A stretch of 35,857 bases of DNA from an uncultured Lentisphaeraceae bacterium. Lineage in GTDB: Bacteria; Verrucomicrobiota; Kiritimatiellia; RFP12; DVOR01. The translations under genes and the position numbers were made by a program. The stretch lies in contig CASEMS010000048.1 of assembly GCA_949288955.1 (NCBI GenBank), forward strand, positions 1-35,857, read 5' to 3'. The notes beneath the pieces were generated by a model. That model was not told where the DNA came from and did no database searches. It saw only the letters and a program-made list of their open reading frames with translations. The stretch's first letter is position 1; each line of letters begins with the position of its first letter. This document shows positions 31,166 through 35,857 of this stretch, piece by piece.

Positions 31166-32008
31166 ATGTTTCCGATTGTCGCCAAGGAGCAGCTGTCCGC
31201 CGAGGTCTACTCGATGTGGATCCATGCCCCGCTCATCGCCGAGGAACGCAAGGCCGGGCAGTTCATCATCCTGCAGATCGATGAGCAGTTCGGCGAGCGC
31301 ATCCCGCTGACCATCGCCGACGCCGACCCCGCCAAGGGCGACGTGCGCATCATCTTCCAGGCGGTGGGCTACTCCACCAAGCGCCTGGCGCAGATGGGGG
31401 TGGGCGAGGCGTTGCCCGTCTTCCTCGGCCCCCTCGGCCGGCCCACGCACATCGAGAAGCGCGGCACGGTCGTCTGCGTGGGCGGCGGCATCGGCGTGGC
31501 GCCCATGCACCCCATCGCCCAGGCCATGAAGGCGGCGGGCAACAAGGTCATCGTCATCATGGGCGCGCGCAACAAAGACCTCCTCATCATGGAGGAGGAT
31601 ATGCGCAAGATCGCCGACGAGCTCATCGTCTGCACCGACGACGGCTCCTACGGCCGCAAGGCCCTCGTCACCGAGCCGCTCAAGGAGGTCTGCGCGCGCG
31701 AGAAGGTCGATGAGTGCGTCACCATCGGGCCGCCCATCATGATGAAGTTCTGCGCCGAGGCCACCCGCCCCTTCGGCGTGCCCACCATCGCCTCGCTCAA
31801 CTCCATCATGATCGACGGCACGGGGATGTGCGGCGGTTGCCGCGTCCTCGTCGGCGGCAAGATCAAGTTCGTCTGCGTGGACGGCCCGGAGTTCGACGCC
31901 CACCAGGTGGACTTCGACAATCTGATGAAGCGCAACCGCACCTTCGTGCCCCGCGAGCGCGAGGAGAACTGCAACCTGCTCAAGCTGGCCGACCAAGCGC
32001 GGCGCTAA
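31166..32008 (+). CDS. nfnA: NfnA-type ferredoxin-NADP+ oxidoreductase small subunit
   Basis: A 280-residue flavoprotein. The FAD-binding barrel has ERIPLTIADAD, the NAD(H)-binding domain has VGGGIGVAPMHPIAQAMK, and the C-terminal [2Fe-2S] region has GMCGGC (C222, C225) and C237. The order and length match NfnA (also called SudB or the ferredoxin-NADP reductase alpha subunit). With NfnB it catalyses reversible NADH-dependent reduced-ferredoxin:NADP+ oxidoreduction by flavin-based bifurcation. AAGGAGAGAG precedes the ATG. Cotranscribed with nfnB 9 bases downstream. Confidence 0.93.
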   Translation: MFPIVAKEQLSAEVYSMWIHAPLIAEERKAGQFIILQIDEQFGERIPLTIADADPAKGDVRIIFQAVGYSTKRLAQMGVGEALPVFLGPLGRPTHIEKRGTVVCVGGGIGVAPMHPIAQAMKAAGNKVIVIMGARNKDLLIMEEDMRKIADELIVCTDDGSYGRKALVTEPLKEVCAREKVDECVTIGPPIMMKFCAEATRPFGVPTIASLNSIMIDGTGMCGGCRVLVGGKIKFVCVDGPEFDAHQVDFDNLMKRNRTFVPREREENCNLLKLADQARR

Positions 32009-32017
32009 GGAGAGACC

Positions 32018-33508
32018 ATGTTCGTTTCCAAGGAAGAGCTCGAGGCGCAGGCCGGGAAGGTCTGGGCCGAGATTCAGGGCAAGGTGCTCACCCCCAAGGA
32101 GCGCACGGCCATCCCCCAGCAGGAGATGCCGGTGCAGGAGCCGGGCGCGCGCCGCCGCAACATGGGCGAGGTGGCCCTGGGTTATTCCGAGTGCCAGGCG
32201 CGCGTGGAGGCCAGCCGCTGCCTCCAGTGCAAGAACGCCCCCTGCATGAAGGGCTGCCCCGTCTCCATCGACATCCCCGGCTTCATCCGCCGCGTCGCGC
32301 AGGGCGACTACGCCGGCGCCCTCGGCGTCATCCGGCAGACGAGCATCCTGCCGGCCATCTGCGGCCGCGTCTGCCCGCAGGAGAGCCAGTGCCAGAAGTT
32401 CTGCACGGTGGGCGTCATCCACAAGGACGTCAACCAATCCGTCGCCATCGGCCGCTTGGAGCGTTACGTGGCCGACTGGCAGCGCGCCCATGAGGCCGAG
32501 GCCCCCATCGACAACAGCGTCAAGCCAGAGACCGGCAAGAAGGTCGCCGTCATCGGCTCGGGCCCCTCGGGCATCACCGTCGCGGCGGACGTCCGCCGCG
32601 AGGGGCACGCCGTGACCCTCTTCGAGGCCTTCCAGAAGCCCGGCGGCGTGCTGGTCTACGGCATCCCCGAGTTCCGCCTCCCCAAGGCCATCGTGGACAA
32701 GGAGATCCAGGGGCTCAAGGCGATGGGCGTGGACGTCGAGCCCAACTTCGTCGTCGGCCGCACGCGCAAATTGCGCGACCTCATGGCGAAGGACGGGTAT
32801 GACGCGGTCTACGTGGGCACCGGCGCCGGGCTCCCCCGCTTCATGGGCATCCCCGGCGAGGAGCTCGTCGGCGTCTTCTCCGCCAATGAATACCTCACCC
32901 GCGCCAACCTCATGAAGGCCTACGACAAGGCCGAGGCCGCCACCCCCTACTACCCCGCCAAGCGCGTCGCCGTCCTCGGCGGCGGCAACGTGGCCATGGA
33001 TGCCGCCCGCATGGCCTTCCGCCTCGGCGCGGAGGAGGTCCACCTCATCTACCGGCGCGGCCGCGCCGAGATGCCCGCCCGCGCCGAGGAGGTCGGCCAT
33101 GCCCAGGAGGAGGGCGTGGAGTTCCACTTCCTCTGCAACATCGAGCGCATTTTGGGCGACGAGAATGGCGTGGTCAACGCCATCGAGTGCCTCCGCTACG
33201 AGCTCGGCGAGCCCGATGCCTCCGGCCGCCGCAGCCCCGTCCCTGTCCCCGGCTCGGAGTTCACCCTGCCCATGGACGCGGTGATCATCGCCATTGGCAA
33301 CGCCTCCAACCCCCTCATCCCCCAGACCACCGAAGGGTTGGAGATCGACCGCAAAGGGCACATCGTCGTCGACGCGACCCAGGCCACCAGCATCCCTGGC
33401 GTCTTCGCCGGCGGCGACATCGTCCTCGGCGCCGCCACCGTCATCCTCGCCATGGGCGAGGGGCGCCGCGCCGCCAAGGCCATCAACGCCTATCTTGCCG
33501 CCAAGTGA
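32018..33508 (+). CDS. nfnB: NfnB / glutamate-synthase-small-subunit-like NADPH oxidoreductase
   Basis: 496 residues. The N-terminal Fe-S region has C59, C68, C71, C76, C80 and C115, C119, C125, C129, sufficient for two [4Fe-4S] clusters. The FAD motif GSGPSGITVAADVRREGHAV lies near 170-190, and the NADPH motif GGGNVAMDAARMAFRLGAEE near 325. The C-terminal GGDIVLGAATVILAMGEGRR closes the FAD site. It resembles the GltD small subunit, but pairing with nfnA identifies it as NfnB (SudA). It supplies NADPH in anaerobes. Followed by a strong terminator. Confidence 0.93.
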   Translation: MFVSKEELEAQAGKVWAEIQGKVLTPKERTAIPQQEMPVQEPGARRRNMGEVALGYSECQARVEASRCLQCKNAPCMKGCPVSIDIPGFIRRVAQGDYAGALGVIRQTSILPAICGRVCPQESQCQKFCTVGVIHKDVNQSVAIGRLERYVADWQRAHEAEAPIDNSVKPETGKKVAVIGSGPSGITVAADVRREGHAVTLFEAFQKPGGVLVYGIPEFRLPKAIVDKEIQGLKAMGVDVEPNFVVGRTRKLRDLMAKDGYDAVYVGTGAGLPRFMGIPGEELVGVFSANEYLTRANLMKAYDKAEAATPYYPAKRVAVLGGGNVAMDAARMAFRLGAEEVHLIYRRGRAEMPARAEEVGHAQEEGVEFHFLCNIERILGDENGVVNAIECLRYELGEPDASGRRSPVPVPGSEFTLPMDAVIIAIGNASNPLIPQTTEGLEIDRKGHIVVDATQATSIPGVFAGGDIVLGAATVILAMGEGRRAAKAINAYLAAK

Positions 33509-33520
33509 CCCCACGGCACG

Positions 33521-33558
33521 AAAAAAGCCCCCGACCTCTTGCGAGGCCGGGGGCTTTT
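33521..33558. terminator. Bidirectional terminator between nfnB and perR
   Basis: AAAAAA, then the stem 33527-33538 (GCCCCCGACCTC) with 33543-33554, then TTTT. The arms pair except for one mismatch. It serves nfnAB on the plus strand and rbr-perR on the minus strand. Confidence 0.9.
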
Positions 33559-33579
33559 CGTTGGCGCCGTCGGGTGCCC

Positions 33580-34017
33580 TTAGGGCGTGCCGTCGGCGGC
33601 GCAGGCGGGGCAGCGGCCCCAGAGCGTGACGGAGGCCGCGTCCGCGCGGAACCCTTCCGGCAGGCCGACCTGGCTGGGTACGTCCGGTGGGATGTCCCCC
33701 AGGTCGTGGAGCGCGCCGCAGTGGGTGCACTTGAAGTGGGCGTGGGGCTCGGCTCGGCCGTCGTAGCGCAGCTCGCCGTCCTCCGTGCGCACCACGGCCG
33801 CCAGTCCGCACGCCACGAAGGCGTGGAGCACGTTGTAGACCGTGGTGCGCGAGAGGGAGGGGTTGGCGGGGCGCAACGCCCGGAAGATCTGGTCGATCGT
33901 CGGGTGGATGGGGTTGGCCCGGAGCCACGCATAGATGGCCATGCGTGGCCCCGAGGGTGCCAGCCCGCACGCGCGCAGACGGCCGCGGATGGCCTCTGGG
34001 TCGTCTTTCACGCGCAT
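33580..34017 (-). CDS. perR: PerR-type peroxide-sensing repressor (Fur family)
   Basis: 145 residues. The winged-helix part has IHPTIDQIFRAL and SRTTVYNVLHAF. The regulatory-site ligands of PerR are all present: H38, D86, H92, H94 and D105 (equivalent to H37, D85, H91, H93, D104 of B. subtilis). The Asp at 86 separates PerR from most Fur proteins. Structural zinc cysteines are C97, C100, C136 and C139. PerR represses oxidative-defence genes and is inactivated when peroxide oxidises a ligand His. It lies 6 bases downstream of rubrerythrin in the same operon, so it probably autoregulates. Confidence 0.9.
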   Translation of the reverse strand: MRVKDDPEAIRGRLRACGLAPSGPRMAIYAWLRANPIHPTIDQIFRALRPANPSLSRTTVYNVLHAFVACGLAAVVRTEDGELRYDGRAEPHAHFKCTHCGALHDLGDIPPDVPSQVGLPEGFRADAASVTLWGRCPACAADGTP

Positions 34018-34023
34018 GGCCGC

Positions 34024-34572
34024 TTAGGCGAAGAGGCGCTTGAGCAGGCCCTCGAAGCCGGCGCCGTGGCGGGCCTCGTCCTTGCACATCTCGTGGACGG
34101 TGTCGTGGATGGCGTCCAGGCCCAGCTGCTTGGCCTTCTTGGCCAGCTCCAGCTTGCCGGCGCAGGCGCCCTGCTCGGCGGCGGCGCGGAGCTCAAGGTT
34201 CTTCTTGGTGGAGTCGGTGACCACCTCGCCGAGGAGCTCGGCGAACTTGGCGGCGTGCTCGGCCTCCTCCCAGGCGGCCTGTTGATAGAAGGCGGCCACC
34301 TCGGGGTAGCCCTCGCGGGTGGCCACGCGGGCCATCGCCAGGTACATGCCCACCTCGGTGCACTCGCCGGTGAAGTTCATGCGCAGGCCCTCGACGATCT
34401 CGGGGTCGACGTCTTTGGCCACGCCCACGCGGTGCTCGTCGGCCCACTCCATCTTGCCGGTCTCGGCCTTCTCGATGAACTTGGCGCCGGCGCAGCCGCA
34501 CTGCGGGCACTTCTCGGGGGGCGTGTCGCCCACGTGGACATAGCCGCAAATCGGGCAAACGTACTTCTTCAT
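34024..34572 (-). CDS. rbr: Reverse rubrerythrin (N-terminal rubredoxin domain)
   Basis: 182 residues. The N-terminal rubredoxin-like iron site has C6, C9, C22 and C25 (CPICG…CPQCG). A ferritin-like four-helix domain follows, with carboxylate/His motifs [24 protein letters not shown] and [11 protein letters not shown]. The order is reversed relative to classical rubrerythrin. These proteins reduce hydrogen peroxide with NAD(P)H-derived electrons in anaerobes. GGAGAGAGCGAC precedes ATG 34572. First gene of the rbr-perR operon, behind a strong promoter with a PerR-box-like site. Confidence 0.93.
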   Translation of the reverse strand: MKKYVCPICGYVHVGDTPPEKCPQCGCAGAKFIEKAETGKMEWADEHRVGVAKDVDPEIVEGLRMNFTGECTEVGMYLAMARVATREGYPEVAAFYQQAAWEEAEHAAKFAELLGEVVTDSTKKNLELRAAAEQGACAGKLELAKKAKQLGLDAIHDTVHEMCKDEARHGAGFEGLLKRLFA

Positions 34573-34601
34573 GTCGCTCTCTCCTTGTTGGGGTTGCAAA
34601 A

Positions 34602-34616
34602 CTGGAATGATTATAA
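34602..34616 (-). promoter_or_regulatory. PerR-box-like operator over the rbr -10
   Basis: On the minus strand, TTATAATCATTCCAG matches the PerR box TTATAATNATTATAA at 11 of 14 defined positions, with a perfect left half. It overlaps the rbr -10 hexamer, so a bound repressor would block polymerase. Confidence 0.65.
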
Positions 34617-34639
34617 CAAAGCCACCCCCTCCTGCGCAA
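34610..34639 (-). promoter_or_regulatory. rbr-perR promoter
   Basis: On the minus strand, TTGCGC (34639-34634), an 18-bp spacer ending in TGT (extended -10) and consensus TATAAT (34615-34610). This is the strongest -10 in the window. The leader would be about 30 bases. Confidence 0.75.
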
Positions 34640-34671
34640 CCCCGCGCGGGGAGCGGGGGGCTCTCGGGCAC

Positions 34672-34706
34672 AAAAAAAGCCCCCGACCGGGAGGTCGGGG
34701 GCTTTT
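34672..34706 (-). terminator. Terminator after azlD
   Basis: The 10-bp perfect stem GCCCCCGACC (34679-34688) pairs with GGTCGGGGGC (34693-34702) around GGGA. On the minus strand it is followed by seven T (AAAAAAA at 34672-34678). It separates azlCD from the rbr promoter. Confidence 0.93.
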
Positions 34707-34722
34707 CTGCGCCGTGGGCCAG

Positions 34723-35028
34723 TCAGAAGGGAAGCTGGGCGAGCCAGACGGCGAGGGAGGAGGCCGCGGCGGCGAGGAGGAGGCTGTGCCCGAGGTAGGC
34801 CAGGAGCCCGGCGACGAGGAGGCCGAGGGTCCCGGCGAGGGGGTTGGGGGCGGAGAGGATGGCCGCGGGGAGGGTCATGGCGGTGAGGGTGGCGTAGGGG
34901 ACGTAACGGAGGAAGGCGCGGAACCAAGGGTGGTGGATCTCGCGCCTGAGGAGGAGAAGGGGGATGAGCCGGATGGCGTAGGTGACGGCGGCCATGACGG
35001 CGATGTGGGCCCAGACGCGCTCAGGCAT
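34723..35028 (-). CDS. azlD: AzlD-family branched-chain amino acid exporter small subunit
   Basis: A 101-residue membrane protein with about four hydrophobic segments. The typical AzlD start is a helix followed by TYAIRLIPLLLLRR, then FLRYVPYATLTAMTLPAAIL. It pairs with AzlC to export branched-chain amino acids or analogues. Its ATG overlaps the azlC end by 8 bases. Followed by a strong terminator. Confidence 0.88.
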   Translation of the reverse strand: MPERVWAHIAVMAAVTYAIRLIPLLLLRREIHHPWFRAFLRYVPYATLTAMTLPAAILSAPNPLAGTLGLLVAGLLAYLGHSLLLAAAASSLAVWLAQLPF

Positions 35029-35731
35029 CGGCGGCCTCCCGTTCGGGGAAGAGGGTGGCGGCGGCGCCGGCGACAAGAAGGGTGATGAGCACGACGCGCG
35101 TCCCCTCGCTGAGGGCGCAAAGGCCGGGCAGGCAGGCGAATGCGACGGAGAGAAGCCCGGCGGCGAGGGCGACGCCGAGGACGCGGCGGTCGGCCTTGGC
35201 GGCGGGGACGACGATGGCGACGAACATGGCGTAGAGGGCCATGGCGAGGGCGGCGGTGAGGCCGCCGGGGAGAAGGTCGCCGGCGAGGACGCCAAGGAGG
35301 CTGCCGCCGGCCCACCCGGGCCAGGAGATGGCGATGAGTCCGTAGGAGTAGGCGGGGCGGAGGGGGTGGGGGAAGGCGACGGAAAGGGCGAAGATCTCGT
35401 CGGTCACGCCGAAGGCGATGGGGAGGCGGTACCAGTGGGGGACGCCGGGGGCGAGGCGCTGCGCGATGGCGCAGGACATGAGGCAGTAGCGGAGGTTGAT
35501 GACGAGCTGGGTGAGGGCCATGGCCAGGAGGCCGCCGCCGGCGTGGATGACGGCAAGCCCGGCGAATTGGCCGGCGCTGGTGAGGTTGGAGCCGGAGAGG
35601 GCGAAGGTCTGGAGGGCGGTGAGCCCGATGGCGCGGGCCTGGATGCCAAAGGCGAAGCTGACGGCGAGGTAACCGGCGCCGATGGGGAGCCCGTCGCGCA
35701 GGCCGCGGAGGAAGAGGCGCCCGCCTCTCAT
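35021..35731 (-). CDS. azlC: AzlC-family branched-chain amino acid exporter large subunit
   Basis: A 236-residue multi-span membrane protein. Family motifs include FLRGLRDGLPIGAGYLAVSF, GSNLTSAGQFAG, the NLRYCLMS segment, and GVTDEIFAL with its conserved Asp/Glu. ATG 35731 is chosen because AAAAGGAGG lies just upstream. An alternative ATG at 35773 overlaps the preceding stop (ATGA) and would add 14 residues. It acts with AzlD. Confidence 0.88.
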   Translation of the reverse strand: MRGGRLFLRGLRDGLPIGAGYLAVSFAFGIQARAIGLTALQTFALSGSNLTSAGQFAGLAVIHAGGGLLAMALTQLVINLRYCLMSCAIAQRLAPGVPHWYRLPIAFGVTDEIFALSVAFPHPLRPAYSYGLIAISWPGWAGGSLLGVLAGDLLPGGLTAALAMALYAMFVAIVVPAAKADRRVLGVALAAGLLSVAFACLPGLCALSEGTRVVLITLLVAGAAATLFPEREAADA

Positions 35732-35769
35732 GCGGCCTCCTTTTGACCGCCACGACGCGACCGGGGCGC

Positions 35770-35857
35770 TCATCGGCAGGCCTCGATGTCGGCTTGGATT
35801 TGGGCGCGGAGGGCGGCGGGGGAGGGGAAACGGCGTTCGGGGCGGAGGAGGGGATGG
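35770..35857 (-). CDS. ribF: Probable RibF C-terminus (partial, runs off the window)
   Basis: The last 28 codons of a minus-strand gene end at TGA 35772-35770. The peptide HPLLRPERRFPSPAALRAQI and then QADIEACR matches the C-terminal riboflavin-kinase pattern (LRxExxF, then an AL-QI-D helix) of bifunctional RibF, which makes FMN and FAD. The stop overlaps the ATG at 35773 as ATGA. The call rests on a short motif only. Confidence 0.55.
   Translation of the reverse strand, partial: HPLLRPERRFPSPAALRAQIQADIEACR

Noticed and set aside
31148..34087. A 979-codon open frame on the minus strand opposite nfnAB
   Set aside because: It is a shadow of high-GC coding on the plus strand. The plus-strand genes have clear cofactor motifs, and the minus frame has a low-complexity His/Gly/Ala/Asp-rich product.

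Overview
The window is a high-GC bacterial segment, almost certainly one end of a metagenome or draft contig: the first ~130 bases are G/C homopolymer runs of no biological shape. The complete S10-spc-alpha ribosomal protein cluster, zinc-type S14, PEP-CTERM sorting tails, paired lipoproteins and anaerobe-type redox genes (NfnAB, reverse rubrerythrin with PerR) suggest a Gram-negative anaerobe of the Planctomycetes-Verrucomicrobia-Lentisphaerae-Kiritimatiellota group. That placement is inference, not a measured phylogeny.

Layout. 1-600: low complexity plus one copy of a dispersed GC-rich repeat. 627-3587: a co-directional run of small, mostly unrecognised genes (Cys-rich protein, small membrane proteins, a 239-residue protein, a DUF1232/YkvA-like protein, a broken zinc-ribbon protein), overlapping or closely spaced, behind one candidate promoter. 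3785-5739: EF-G split by an internal loss of about 38 codons. 5747-17467: S10 and spc operons, then secY, adk and map. 17486-20759: alpha operon with its own promoter (rpmJ, rpsM, rpsK, rpsD, rpoA, rplQ) and a strong terminator. rpmD, infA and tuf are absent from their usual places.

21036-22700: two PEP-CTERM exported-protein genes whose near-identical promoters carry a 9- or 10-G tract between -35 and -10, an arrangement that could give phase variation. 22701-23200: repeat cluster, also found at 29724-29957 next to a relic PEP-CTERM tail. 23300-27207 (minus): sbcD-sbcC nuclease operon. 27472-29481 (minus): a small hypothetical gene, a 44-bp perfect palindrome and two lipoprotein genes. 30152-31066: exported phosphodiesterase. 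31166-33508: nfnAB. 33580-34572 (minus): rubrerythrin-perR operon with a PerR-box-like site over its promoter. 34723-35857 (minus): azlCD branched-chain amino acid exporter and the C-terminus of a probable ribF.

Four genes carry lesions that look like small indels or collapses (zinc-ribbon gene, EF-G, rplR, rpmJ). Three are translation genes expected to be essential, so assembly error must be excluded before any biological reading. The most promising real biology is the small-gene operon at the left, the poly-G promoters of the PEP-CTERM cassettes, and the dispersed repeat that travels with PEP-CTERM 3' ends.
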